DNA of 64,000 nt from Streptomyces katrae (GCF_000717655.1 NZ_JNZY01000012.1:1-64000); one strand, 5' to 3'. Shown: positions 33,860 to 42,673, numbered from the stretch's first letter. The notes: generated by a model from the letters alone, not told the origin. A program made the numbers and translations.

Positions 33860-35137
33860 ATGCACGGGTTCGGGCGGTACCTGGCCGCTGCGCTGGCCGC
33901 GCGGTTCGCCTCGGAGGGCATGAGCCTCGCGGTGGTGCTGCTCGCCCTCGAGCGCACGGGGAGCGCCGCGCACGGGGCCTTCGTCCTGACCGCCTGGCTG
34001 GCTCCGCACATCCTGGCGGCTCCGCTCGCCGGGGTGGCCGCGTCCCGGACCCGCCGGCCGAGGCTGTTCCACGTGGGCGCGCTGGCCGGGTTCACCTGTG
34101 CGGTGGCGGCCCTGTCCGTGCTGCTCGGCCGGGCCCCGGCGCCGCTGGTGCTCGCGGTGGCCCTGCTGGGCGGCAGTTGCGGGCCGATGGTGACGGGCGG
34201 GATGTCCAGCCTGGTCGCCGGTCTGGTCCCGGCGGGCGCCGCACGGGACCGGGCGTACGCGTGGGACGCGTCCACCTACAACGCCGCCGCGGTGACGGCC
34301 CCGGCGGTGGTGGGCCTGGCCGCCGCGCTGGGCTCGGCCGCGCCCGCGATGGCGGCGCTCGCGCTGGCCGGTGCTCTCGCGGCGGCACTGGCCGCGACCC
34401 TCCCGTACGGAGCCCCGCAGCCGGCCCGGGCGACGAACCCGGCGAACAGCCCGGGCGCACCCGCCGGCCCTCCCCCCGCCGGTCTGGGCGCCGGGCTGGC
34501 AGCCCTGTGGCGGATCCGGGAGCTGCGGGCGATCACCTCGGCCACGACGCTGGCCTTCGTCGGTATCGGCACGCTCACCACCACCTCGGTGCTGCTGGCC
34601 TCACGGCTCGACAGCCCGGGCGCCGGGGGCGTGCTGATGACGGCCTTCGCGGTGGGCGCACTGGCGGGCTCTCTGACGCTGGGCCGGATCACGGCGGTGG
34701 AGCCGGGGCGGCTGGCGCGCTGGGCGATGGCGGGCACCGGGGCCGCCCTGGCGGCAGCCGCGTTCGCCCCGTCCGTCACCCTCGCCGCGGTGCTGTTCAC
34801 CGCCGCGGGGGTGTGCGACGGGCCGCTGCTGACGGCCACCCTCCGGATCCGCTCGGAGTACGCCCCCGACGCCGTGCGGACCCAGGTGTTCACCCTCGGG
34901 GCGGGGCTCAAGCTGACCGCCGCGTCGGTCGGCGCCGCGCTCGTCGGCTTCGCCGCGGCCGCACCGCCGCAGGCGCTGCTGGCCGGGATCTCCCTACTGA
35001 TCCTGGCGGCGGCCCTGCTGCACGCGCTGGTGGCACGGCAGGCACCGGCACGACCGGGCGGCGCCGCGGCAGCTACAGAGCCGTCGGGAGGTTCCGCCAC
35101 AGCTCCGGCCGGTCGGCGGACTCCCGCAGGGCCCTGA
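33860..35137 (+). CDS. MFS transporter
   Basis: A 425-residue membrane protein with about twelve hydrophobic helices and a hydrophilic central loop (TNPANSPGAPAGPPPAGLG, near residue 195). The MFS motif A-like loop AASRTRRPRLFHVG lies between helices 2 and 3. It probably exports a drug or metabolite. Start ATG at 33860. Its 3' end overlaps the convergent transglutaminase gene by 65 bp, so each stop lies inside the other coding region. Confidence 0.88.
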   Translation: MHGFGRYLAAALAARFASEGMSLAVVLLALERTGSAAHGAFVLTAWLAPHILAAPLAGVAASRTRRPRLFHVGALAGFTCAVAALSVLLGRAPAPLVLAVALLGGSCGPMVTGGMSSLVAGLVPAGAARDRAYAWDASTYNAAAVTAPAVVGLAAALGSAAPAMAALALAGALAAALAATLPYGAPQPARATNPANSPGAPAGPPPAGLGAGLAALWRIRELRAITSATTLAFVGIGTLTTTSVLLASRLDSPGAGGVLMTAFAVGALAGSLTLGRITAVEPGRLARWAMAGTGAALAAAAFAPSVTLAAVLFTAAGVCDGPLLTATLRIRSEYAPDAVRTQVFTLGAGLKLTAASVGAALVGFAAAAPPQALLAGISLLILAAALLHALVARQAPARPGGAAAATEPSGGSATAPAGRRTPAGP

Positions 35138-35672
35138 GCGCGGCCGGGTGCGGGGTGGCGTACAGCTCGGGGTAGTCGACCTCGCCGAGCGCGGGGCGTA
35201 CGGGGTAGGCGAGTTGCTCGCCGTCCAGGGCGAACCGGGCGTCCACGCCGGGCTTGTTGCCCCGGGGGTCCTGGCGGGCCCAGTCCGCGGCGCCGGGCAG
35301 CCGGAGGGCGATCAGCCCGTGGACGACAGGGTTGGTGCCGTCGTCGTCGGCCAGCCGCTGGTAGCAGAGGCCTGCCGGGATGCCCCGGGCGCGCAACAGG
35401 GCGACCAGCGCATGGGACTTGGCGTAGCAGATGCCGTTGCGGGTGCCCAGCACGTCCGAGGCGCGCCAGGAGACGCGCAGGTCCCCGGAATCGGCGGAGT
35501 GCGGGATGGTGTCGCGGACGAACTCGAAGGCGACCTTGGCGTATGAATATGCGTCGCCGGTGGCGGTCCAGAGGGTTTCGGCGGTTTCCCGGACGAGCGG
35601 ATGCTCGTGGTCGATGACCTCGTCCGCCGCCACATAGGCGTGGACGTCTGGGCTTTGCGGGATCAGCTGCAT
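35073..35672 (-). CDS. Transglutaminase-like cysteine protease-fold protein
   Basis: A 199-residue protein. The transglutaminase core has Cys in GTRNGICYAKSHALVALLRA, His in NPVVHGLIALRLPG and a downstream acidic residue in DARFALDGEQ. Related bacterial proteins are peptidases or amidases rather than protein crosslinkers. The ATG at 35672 is chosen as the start of the conserved sequence MQLIPQSPDVHAYV; ATGs at 35684 and 35690 are possible. It overlaps the MFS gene by 65 bp tail to tail. Confidence 0.85.
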   Translation of the reverse strand: MQLIPQSPDVHAYVAADEVIDHEHPLVRETAETLWTATGDAYSYAKVAFEFVRDTIPHSADSGDLRVSWRASDVLGTRNGICYAKSHALVALLRARGIPAGLCYQRLADDDGTNPVVHGLIALRLPGAADWARQDPRGNKPGVDARFALDGEQLAYPVRPALGEVDYPELYATPHPAALRALRESADRPELWRNLPTAL

Positions 35673-35688
35673 GGCCCGGAGCATAGGC

Positions 35689-35730
35689 ATACCCCCGACC
35701 GCGGATCAATGAATTTACGGTCGAGGGTAT
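35689..35730. promoter_or_regulatory. Inverted repeat upstream of the transglutaminase gene
   Basis: ATACCCCCGACCG and CGGTCGAGGGTAT pair at 12 of 13 positions around a 16-base AT-rich centre (gatcaatgaattta inside). It ends 17 bp before the chosen start and lies in the only intergenic gap between this gene and the threonine aldolase gene. Confidence 0.5.
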
Positions 35731-35761
35731 ATCTATTCAGCTACCGAAGGAGCTGGCACCC

Positions 35762-36823
35762 TTAACGGGCGAGCTCCTCCTTGAGCGCCTGGAGGAAGCC
35801 GTCCACGTCCTCCTCCTGGGTGTCGAAGCCGCACATCCAGCGCACGTGCCCGGCGACCTCGTCCCAGAAGTAGAAGCGGTAGCGCTCCTGCAGCCGCCGC
35901 GAGACCTCGTGCGGCAGCTTCGCGAACACCGCGTTGGCCTGCACCGGGTAGAGGATCTCCACCCCGTCGGTCTCGCGCACGCCCGCCGCCAGCCGCTGCG
36001 CCATCGCGTTGGCGTGCTGGGCGTTGCGCAGCCACAGGTCCTTGGCGAGCAGGGCCTCGAGCTGCACCGACACGAACCGCATCTTCGACGCGAGCTGCAT
36101 CGACATCTTGCGGATGTGCTTCATCTGCCGGACCGCGTCGGGGTTGACGACCACCACGGCCTCGCCGAACATCATGCCGTTCTTGGTGCCGCCGTACGAC
36201 AGCACGTCCACGCCCACCGTGTTGGTGAACGTGCGCATCGGCACGTCGAGCGAGGCCGCGGCGTTGGCTATCCGGGCTCCGTCGAGGTGGACCTTCATGC
36301 CGTGGCCGTGCGCGTGCTCGCAGATCGCCCGGATCTCGTCCGGCGTGTAGACCGTGCCGAGCTCGGTGTTCTGGGTGATCGAGACGACCTGCGGCATCGC
36401 CCGGTGCTCGTCGTCCCATCCCCAGGCCTGCCGGTCGATGAGCTCGGGGGTGAGCTTGCCGTCCGGGGTCGGGACGGTGAGCAGCTTGAGCCCGGCCATC
36501 CGCTCCGGGGCGCCGCCCTCGTCGACGTTGATGTGCGCCGTCTCGGCGCAGATCACCGCACCCCAGCGGTCCGTCAGGGCCTGGAGGGCCGTGACGTTCG
36601 CGCCGGTGCCGTTGAAGACCGGGAAGGCCTCCGCGTACGGGCCGAAGTGACTGCGGATGATCTTCTGCAGGTTCTCGGTGTACTCGTCCTCGCCGTAGGC
36701 GACCTGGTGGCCGCCGTTGGCCAGGGCAAGGGCCTCCAGGATCTCTGGATGGACCCCCGCGTAGTTGTCGCTCGCGAAACCGCGTACCGCCGGATCGTGG
36801 TGGCGGCGGGCATCGGTTTTCAC
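35762..36823 (-). CDS. Low-specificity L-threonine aldolase
   Basis: A 353-residue fold-type I PLP enzyme. The N-terminus FASDNYAGVHPEILEALALANGGHQVAYGED, the cofactor site KVHLDGARIANAAASL and the Schiff-base lysine in SYGGTKNGMMFGEAVV are typical. It cleaves threonine or allo-threonine to glycine and acetaldehyde. The GTG at 36823 overlaps the upstream SDR stop as GTGA, which favours coupled translation; an in-frame GTG at 36841 is the alternative. It is the last gene of the DUF6421-SDR-aldolase operon. Confidence 0.88.
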   Translation of the reverse strand: MKTDARRHHDPAVRGFASDNYAGVHPEILEALALANGGHQVAYGEDEYTENLQKIIRSHFGPYAEAFPVFNGTGANVTALQALTDRWGAVICAETAHINVDEGGAPERMAGLKLLTVPTPDGKLTPELIDRQAWGWDDEHRAMPQVVSITQNTELGTVYTPDEIRAICEHAHGHGMKVHLDGARIANAAASLDVPMRTFTNTVGVDVLSYGGTKNGMMFGEAVVVVNPDAVRQMKHIRKMSMQLASKMRFVSVQLEALLAKDLWLRNAQHANAMAQRLAAGVRETDGVEILYPVQANAVFAKLPHEVSRRLQERYRFYFWDEVAGHVRWMCGFDTQEEDVDGFLQALKEELAR

Positions 36824-37584
36824 GGTTGCGGAGTGAGCCACAGACGCTGTCCGTTCACATCGATGGCGGGCCGCTCCCACACGCCGGCGATGGCCTCGGC
36901 CAGCTCCTTGACGTCGGTGAAGCCCGCGAACTTCGCATTGGGGCGCTCGGCGCGCATGGCGTCGTGCACCAGTGCCTTGATCACCAGGATCGCAGCCGCG
37001 GCGCCCGGGCCCTCCTCGCCCCCCGCCTTGCGGAAGGAGTCGGCGAGGGAGAGCGTCCAGGCCTCGGCAGCGGCCTTGCCGGCGTTGTACGCGGCGTTGT
37101 TGGCGACCGGCTTGTGCGCGCCGGACTGGCTGACGAGGACGTAGCGGCCGCGGTCACTGCGCAGGAGCGCGTCGTGGAAGGCGAGCGACGTGTGCTGGAC
37201 GGTGCGGATCAGGAGCTTCTCCAGGAAGTCCCAGTCCGCGAGGTCCGTGTCGGTGAAGGTGGTGCTGCCGCGCCAGCCGCCCACGAGGTGGACGAGCCCG
37301 TCCACGCGGCCGAACTCCTTCTCGGTCCGCTCGGCCCAGGCCTTGGTGGCCTCCAGGTCGAGCAGGTCCACGGTGTCACCGGTGACGGTGGCGCCGCCGT
37401 GTGCGTAGCGGGCCGCGTCCACGGACTCCGCGAGACGCGTCGGGTCGGCGTCGGCCGCCACGACCACGGCACCCGCCTCGGCGAGGCGGAGCAGGGCCGC
37501 GTGGCCGGCGGGGCCGCCGGCCCCGGCCACCGCGACGACAGCCCCCTGGAGCTTGCCGTTCCCGGTCTTCCCAGCGCTGTTCAT
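36820..37584 (-). CDS. SDR-family oxidoreductase
   Basis: A 254-residue Rossmann protein. Its nucleotide motif is variant (VAVAGAGGPAGHAALLRLAEAG, near residues 14-35). The catalytic block YVLVSQSGAHKPVANNAAYNAGKAAAEAW supplies Ser, Tyr and the YxxxK lysine. It should be an NAD(P)-dependent alcohol dehydrogenase or reductase. CAGGAGG lies ahead of the ATG at 37584, 26 bp after the DUF6421 stop. The stop overlaps the aldolase start. Confidence 0.88.
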   Translation of the reverse strand: MNSAGKTGNGKLQGAVVAVAGAGGPAGHAALLRLAEAGAVVVAADADPTRLAESVDAARYAHGGATVTGDTVDLLDLEATKAWAERTEKEFGRVDGLVHLVGGWRGSTTFTDTDLADWDFLEKLLIRTVQHTSLAFHDALLRSDRGRYVLVSQSGAHKPVANNAAYNAGKAAAEAWTLSLADSFRKAGGEEGPGAAAAILVIKALVHDAMRAERPNAKFAGFTDVKELAEAIAGVWERPAIDVNGQRLWLTPQP

Positions 37585-37610
37585 CTGTGCAGCCTCCTGT
37601 GGGCGAGCGC

Positions 37611-39017
37611 TCACGCGGCGACCCGCTCGGCCGAATCGGCGTTCACTGCAGTGATGCCCTTCGTGGAGGCGATCACTCCCTTGAGCTTCTTGGCGAGCGC
37701 CTCATAGAACATGCTCAGCGGAAACTCGTCGGGAAGCACGTCGTCGACGAGCTTCCGCGGCGGCTGCGTCAGGTCGAGGGCGTCGGGGCCCTTGGCCCAC
37801 TTGGAGCCCGGGTGCGGGGCGAGGTAGGTGGAGACGAGCTCGTACGCCTTGAACCAGTGGACGAGCTTCGGGCGGTCGATGCCGGCCCGGTAGAGGTCCT
37901 CGATCTCGGCGCACAGCTGGTTGGTGACCTGCGGGGCACGCATCCAGTCGATCTTCAGCTTGTTGTCCGTCCAGCGCACGACGTCGTGCTTGTGGAGGTA
38001 GGCGAAGAGCAGCTGCCCGCCGAGGCCGTCGTAGTTGCGGTTGCGGTCGCCGGAGACCGGGAAGCGGAACATCCGGTCGAAGAGGACGGCGTACTGCACG
38101 TCACGGCCGTGCTCGTTGCCCTCGGACTCCAGCTTCACGGCCTCCTTGAAGGCGGTGAGGTCGCAGCGCAGCTCCTCCAGGCCGTACATCCAGAACGGCT
38201 GGCGCTGCTTGATCATGAAGGGGTCGAACGGCAGGTCGCCGTGGCTGTGGGTGCGGTCGTGGACCATGTCCCACAGGACGAAGGCCTTCTCGCAGCGCTC
38301 CTGGTCCTCGACCATGCGGGCGATGTCCTCGGGCAGCTCGATGCCCAGGATGTCGACGGCGGCCTCGGTGACCTTGCGGTAGCGGGCCGCCTCGCGGTCG
38401 CAGAAGATGCCGCCCCAGGTGAAGCGCTCGGGGGCCTCGCGGACGGCGATGGTCTCCGGGAAGAGCACGGCGGAGTGGGTGTCGTAGCCCGGGGTGAAGT
38501 CCTCGAAGGTGATGCCGAGGAACAGCGGGTTGTCGTACCGGGTGCGCTCCAGCTCGGAGAGCCACTCGGGCCACACCATCTTCAGGACGACGGCCTCGAA
38601 GTTGCGGTCGAGGTTGCCGTTCTGCGTGTACATGGGGAAGACGACCAGGTGCTGGAGCCCGTCGGCGCGCTCGGCGGCCGGGTGGAAGGCCAGCAGGGAG
38701 TCCAGGAAGTCCGGCACCTTGAAGCCGTCCGCGACCCACTTGCGCAGGTCGGAGACGAGCGCACGGTGGTACGCGGTGGCGTGCGGCAGCAGCGGCGACA
38801 GCGCCTCGACGGCGTCGATCACACGCTCGACGGCGGCCTCGACATCGGCCGGAGCGGGGGCGTCCGCGGCCTCGAAGTCGATGGAGCCGTCCTTGGACTG
38901 CCAGGGCCGGATCTCCTCCACGGCGGCCTTGAGTCCGGGCCACGCCGGGTGGTCGACCACCCGCGCACCGGCGGTTATCACCGCACCGCCAGAACCCGGC
39001 ACAAGAATTTCCGTCAT
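37611..39017 (-). CDS. DUF6421 family protein
   Basis: A 468-residue soluble protein of unknown function. It has no membrane segment or signal peptide. Conserved-looking blocks are FEDFTPGYDTHSAVLFPETI, LWDMVHDRTHSHGDLPFDPF and RQPFWMYGLEELRCDLTAFK; clustered His and Asp residues suggest a possible metal site. From memory this is DUF6421, found in actinobacteria ahead of SDR and threonine aldolase genes. It is the first gene of that operon here, with a 260-bp gap upstream. Confidence 0.82.
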   Translation of the reverse strand: MTEILVPGSGGAVITAGARVVDHPAWPGLKAAVEEIRPWQSKDGSIDFEAADAPAPADVEAAVERVIDAVEALSPLLPHATAYHRALVSDLRKWVADGFKVPDFLDSLLAFHPAAERADGLQHLVVFPMYTQNGNLDRNFEAVVLKMVWPEWLSELERTRYDNPLFLGITFEDFTPGYDTHSAVLFPETIAVREAPERFTWGGIFCDREAARYRKVTEAAVDILGIELPEDIARMVEDQERCEKAFVLWDMVHDRTHSHGDLPFDPFMIKQRQPFWMYGLEELRCDLTAFKEAVKLESEGNEHGRDVQYAVLFDRMFRFPVSGDRNRNYDGLGGQLLFAYLHKHDVVRWTDNKLKIDWMRAPQVTNQLCAEIEDLYRAGIDRPKLVHWFKAYELVSTYLAPHPGSKWAKGPDALDLTQPPRKLVDDVLPDEFPLSMFYEALAKKLKGVIASTKGITAVNADSAERVAA

Positions 39018-39214
39018 GTCACTTCCTCCACAGGAGAACCTCGCGTCAACACAGCGTATGGGTGCGGGCCTCTCCTGCTCAAGAGGTTGCTCGGGAAATT
39101 ATCCTGCGAGACCCCTACCGACGCCGTAATTCTTCCCGCCGTCCGCCCTTCGAGCGACGGCTTCGCCCCTTTCGTGTACCGAGGTTCACGTCTGCCCCGC
39201 CCAGCGGGCAGCCC

Positions 39215-39258
39215 GTGTCCGCCCGGGGGGTGACGTCCGTCACCCCCCGGGCGGACAC
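39215..39258 (-). terminator. Perfect 20-bp stem terminator after the LLM oxidoreductase gene
   Basis: GTGTCCGCCCGGGGGGTGAC pairs perfectly with 39239-39258 around GTCC. It starts 19 bp beyond the stop at 39277 and is followed by the DUF6421 promoter region. Confidence 0.85.
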
Positions 39259-39276
39259 GCGCTCGGACGGTGCCGC

Positions 39277-40398
39277 TCACGCGCCGCGGAAGTGCGGGAT
39301 GACCTTCTCGCCCCACTGCCGCAGTGTCTCCAGGCAGGCCTCCTGCGGCACGGTGCCCATCTGGATCAGGCACATGATCTCGTCCGCCCCCGCTTCCTTG
39401 AGCCGCTGCACGTACGCGATGGCGTCGTCGGCGCTCCCGTACGCGTGGTCGGCGCGGAACGTGGCCGTCGAGGTGGGTCGCACCGGGATGTCCTGCTCGT
39501 GCAGCCGGGCCACCACCTGCTCGGCCGCCCTCTGCATCTCCGCCGCCTCGTCGGCGCCCGCGACCACGGCCTCGTCCGGGATGCCCGTCCCGCCGTACCA
39601 GTGGCCGATGGACTGGGCGAAGAACCGCTGGCCCCGGATGCCGATCCGGCGCGCCTCGGCCGGGTCGTCGAGCACGATGGTCGGGCAGAGCACCGAGAAG
39701 TGGTCGTTGACCGCGGTGGAGACGAAGCGGGCGCCGTCCCGGCCGGCGACCGCCCCGTCGTACACGGCCCTCATCGCGGCGATGGACTCCGGCCCGGCGA
39801 AGCCCATCACCAAGGCCCCGACACCCAGTTCCGCGGCCTGTACGAGGGTCTCGGTGCGGCTGCACGCCAGGAACAGCGGCGGATGCGGGGTCTGCCGCGG
39901 CCGGGGCAGGACCGGGTGCGGCGCGATGTCGATCAGCTCTCCGTGGTACTCCAGCTCCTCCTCCTGCCAGGCCCTGCCGATGATCCGCAGCGCCTCCTCG
40001 ACCTCCTGGGTGGTCCGCTCCCGGTCGACCCCGCACAGGGAGGTCTCCTGCACGGTGCCGCCGCGCCCGGCGCCCAGGTCGAGGCGGCCGCCGGAGAGCA
40101 GGTCGAGCATGGCGGCCCGCTCGGCCACCCGGACCGGGTGGTTGAAGTTGAACGGCATGCAGACGACCCCGTGGCCGATGCGTATGGTGTGCGTCCGGGC
40201 CGCGACCCAGCTCAGGAAGACCTCCGGGGCACTCATGTGCGCGTACCACTTCAACGAGTGGTGCTCGACGGCCCAGATCCGGTCGAAACCCATGCGCTCG
40301 GCGAGCACGGCCTGCTCCACGCAGTCGTGGATGACCTGGTGCTCCCGCTCCACGGTCGGGTCGGCGAGCTGAGCTTCGAAGATCACGGAGAATTTCAC
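39277..40398 (-). CDS. LLM-class flavin-dependent oxidoreductase
   Basis: A 373-residue luciferase-like TIM barrel. Landmarks are VKFSVIFEAQ, MGFDRIWAVEHHSLKWYAHMSAPEVFL, IRIGHGVVCMPFNFNHPVRVAERAAMLDLLSGGRLDLGAGRGG and ETSLCGVDRERTTQEVEEAL. It uses FMN (from a reductase) or F420; the bacterial luciferase-type N-terminus points to FMN. The GTG at 40398 has GGAGG ahead. It is divergent from a PadR gene 49 bp away, which probably represses it. Confidence 0.9.
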   Translation of the reverse strand: MKFSVIFEAQLADPTVEREHQVIHDCVEQAVLAERMGFDRIWAVEHHSLKWYAHMSAPEVFLSWVAARTHTIRIGHGVVCMPFNFNHPVRVAERAAMLDLLSGGRLDLGAGRGGTVQETSLCGVDRERTTQEVEEALRIIGRAWQEEELEYHGELIDIAPHPVLPRPRQTPHPPLFLACSRTETLVQAAELGVGALVMGFAGPESIAAMRAVYDGAVAGRDGARFVSTAVNDHFSVLCPTIVLDDPAEARRIGIRGQRFFAQSIGHWYGGTGIPDEAVVAGADEAAEMQRAAEQVVARLHEQDIPVRPTSTATFRADHAYGSADDAIAYVQRLKEAGADEIMCLIQMGTVPQEACLETLRQWGEKVIPHFRGA

Positions 40399-40446
40399 GA
40401 TGCCTCCAGGGTTGCGTCCCGTGCCCGGCCACACTTCAATTCGGAA

Positions 40447-40463
40447 TATGACTAGTAGTCATA
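40447..40463. promoter_or_regulatory. PadR operator candidate overlapping the padR start codon
   Basis: TATGACTA-G-TAGTCATA is a perfect 8-1-8 palindrome. It covers the ATG of the PadR gene (40448) and lies 49 bp from the divergent LLM oxidoreductase start. AT-rich dyads of this kind are typical PadR sites. Confidence 0.65.
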
Positions 40464-41083
40464 CGTCGAAGAAGCAAGACCTTCCGCCGACCGCATGGGC
40501 GGTGCTCGGCCTGCTGTCCTTCCCCGGGGAGCGCACCGGCTACGAGCTGAAGAAGTGGGCGGACTCCTCCCTGCGCTTCTTCTACTGGTCCCCGGCCATC
40601 AGCCAGATCTACGCCGAACTGCGCCGGCTCGAGGAGCTGGGGTACGCGGCCTCCGCGCGCTCGGGCCCCGAGGAGGTCCGGGCCAAGCGGCGCTACGCGA
40701 TCACCGACGCCGGCCGCGAGGCCCTCGCCGGCTGGGCCGCGGACACCGCGGAGGCCGGACCCCCGGTGCTCAAGCACGGGCTGCTGCTGCGGGTCTGGCT
40801 CGGCCACCTCGCCGAGCCGGAGCGGCTGCGCGCGATGGTCGGCGACCATCTGGAGCGCACCCGGGGCGAACTGGCCGCCGTACGGGAGGCGATGGAGCAG
40901 GCGGGCGACGTGCCGGAGTGGGCCTTCCCGGCGCTCGCGCTGCGCTGGAGCGAGCGGCAGCACCTGGCCGAACTGGAGCTGGGCGAGGCCCTGCTGACGG
41001 ATCTCGCCGAGCTGGCCGGTGCCGCGAAGGGGGCTGCGCAGGGTGATCGTCAAGCCGGCGGGGACGCGCCCACGCCCGGGTGA
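40448..41083 (+). CDS. PadR-family transcriptional regulator
   Basis: A 211-residue PadR protein. The N-terminal winged helix (LGLLSFPGERTGYELKKWADSSLRFFYWSPAISQIYAELRRLEELGYAASA) and C-terminal helical dimerisation domain (HLERTRGELAAVREAMEQAG) are complete. Such regulators repress detoxification or phenolic-acid genes and are released by a small ligand. The palindrome on its own start codon suggests tight autorepression along with control of the LLM gene. No strong ribosome site precedes the ATG at 40448, so translation may be leaderless. Confidence 0.9.
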   Translation: MTSSHTSKKQDLPPTAWAVLGLLSFPGERTGYELKKWADSSLRFFYWSPAISQIYAELRRLEELGYAASARSGPEEVRAKRRYAITDAGREALAGWAADTAEAGPPVLKHGLLLRVWLGHLAEPERLRAMVGDHLERTRGELAAVREAMEQAGDVPEWAFPALALRWSERQHLAELELGEALLTDLAELAGAAKGAAQGDRQAGGDAPTPG

Positions 41084-41271
41084 CGCGGCAGGGCCGCCCC
41101 GGGGCCGGCGGCAGCGTACAGCCCTGGCGGGAACCGGCCGGCGGCCTCGTTGCGGGCGCTGCACGGGCGGTCTCATCGCATCCGCGGCGCACTAGCATGC
41201 GTCCTCACCGCGCGGCCGGTCGGGACACCGTGACCGCGCGGGGAGCCGCCGTCGACGGAAGCGAGAGAACC

Positions 41272-41961
41272 TTGACTTTCCTCACCATCGGTCACCGCGG
41301 GGTCATGGGTGTCGAACCGGAGAACACCCTGCGGTCGTTCGTCCGCGCGGAACGGTCCGGGATGGACGTCATCGCGCTGGATGTGCAGCTGAGCAAGGAC
41401 GGCGTGCTCGTCGTCCTGCACGACCCCGAGGTGGACCGGACCACCGACGGCGCCGGGGCCGTCGCCGATCTGACCCTGGCCGCACTGCGCGAGCTGGACG
41501 CCGGCCAGGGTGAGCACGTTCCGGCCTTCGAGGAGGTCGTGGACGCGGTCCGGACCCCGCTCCAGGTGTCGGTCGGGGACCTGGCCGCCGCCGCCGCGCT
41601 GGCGGAGCTGGTCCTGCGCCGCGACCTGAGCGCGCGGGTGGAGGTGGCCTCCTTCCACGACGAGGTCCTCGCCGAGACCGCCCGGCTGCTGCCGGGGGTG
41701 CGGACCGTGCTCCACTCGGAGCTGAGCGGCGGGGCCGAGGGCGTCGTGGCCCGGGCGCTCGTCTCCGGTGCGCATACGGTCGCCCTGAACATCCGCGAAC
41801 TCACCCTGGACACGGTGGAGTCGGTCCACGCGGCCGGACTGCGGGTGACCGGCTGGACCGTCAACACCCTGCAGCAGCTGCGGCTGGCCCGGGCACTCGA
41901 ACTGGACGGCGCGGCCACCGGCTTCCCGGAGATCCGCAGCACGGGCCGGTTCCTGGCCTGA
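41272..41961 (+). CDS. GDPD-family protein lacking key metal ligands
   Basis: A 229-residue glycerophosphodiester phosphodiesterase fold. It keeps GHRGVMGVEPENTLRSF and the catalytic His in VVLHDPEVDRTTDG. The first metal ligand Glu of the usual ExD pair is Ala (IALDVQL), and the later ExK motif is SVG (LQVSVGD), so a second Glu and the Lys are missing. The C-terminal TGWTVNTLQQLRLARAL is normal. It is therefore probably inactive as a phosphodiesterase or has changed chemistry. The TTG at 41272 follows GAGAGAA; a GTG at 41230 is the alternative. Confidence 0.82.
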   Translation: MTFLTIGHRGVMGVEPENTLRSFVRAERSGMDVIALDVQLSKDGVLVVLHDPEVDRTTDGAGAVADLTLAALRELDAGQGEHVPAFEEVVDAVRTPLQVSVGDLAAAAALAELVLRRDLSARVEVASFHDEVLAETARLLPGVRTVLHSELSGGAEGVVARALVSGAHTVALNIRELTLDTVESVHAAGLRVTGWTVNTLQQLRLARALELDGAATGFPEIRSTGRFLA

Positions 41962-42003
41962 CGGCCGCGCCCGGCCCCGGGCTCCCGGTTTCCCCGCTCC
42001 GCG

Positions 42004-42543
42004 CTACAGCGGCTTGACCAGCAGTTCGAAGGCCAGGTCCTCGCGGAGCGGGACGCCGAAGCGCTCGTCGCCGTACGGGAAGGGGCTCAGTTCGCCGGTG
42101 CGCCGGTAGCCGCGGCGCACGTAGTAGGCGATGAGCTCCTCCCGTACGTTCACCACCGTCATCCGCATCTCCTCGGCGCCCCAGGTCTCGCGGGCGCGGC
42201 GCTCCGCCTCGGCGAGGATCTCCTTGCCGAGGCCGCCGCCCTGCAGCCCGGGGCGGACCGCGAACATCCCGAAGTAGGCGTGGTCACCGCGGTGTTCGAG
42301 CTGGCAGCAGGCGACGAGTTCACCCGCGCGCTCGACGACGAGCAGGACGCCGTCGGCGGAGTCGATGATCGCGCGGACCCCTTCGGGGTCGGTGCGCTGC
42401 CCGTCCAGGTAGTCCGCCTCGGTGGTCCAGCCGGCGCGGCTGGCGTCGCCGCGGTAGGCCGACTCGACGAGCTCCACCAGGTCCGGTACGTCCGCCTCCA
42501 CGGCACTGCGGAAGTTCAGGGCGGTGGGGTGGGCGGTCGGCAT
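42004..42543 (-). CDS. GNAT-family N-acetyltransferase
   Basis: A 179-residue acetyltransferase with the GNAT core: FRSAVEADVPDLVELVESAYR, ACCQLEHRGDHAYFGMFAVRP, the acetyl-CoA pyrophosphate loop GLQGGGLGKEILAEAERRA and AYYVRRGYRRTGEL. The substrate is unknown. Start ATG at 42543 with GGAG ahead. It is convergent with the GDPD gene 42 bp away and divergent from DUF5134. Confidence 0.9.
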   Translation of the reverse strand: MPTAHPTALNFRSAVEADVPDLVELVESAYRGDASRAGWTTEADYLDGQRTDPEGVRAIIDSADGVLLVVERAGELVACCQLEHRGDHAYFGMFAVRPGLQGGGLGKEILAEAERRARETWGAEEMRMTVVNVREELIAYYVRRGYRRTGELSPFPYGDERFGVPLREDLAFELLVKPL

Positions 42544-42673
42544 CGGGGGCTCCGTTCGGCTCAGCGGCATATGACATGCCCGGTGCGGCACGCAGAGCCT
42601 AACCCGGGGCGGCGTGCGGGCGCCGGGGCCGGGGCATCTCTTCCGGTGACGCCGACGAACCGGGGGTTCCGCC

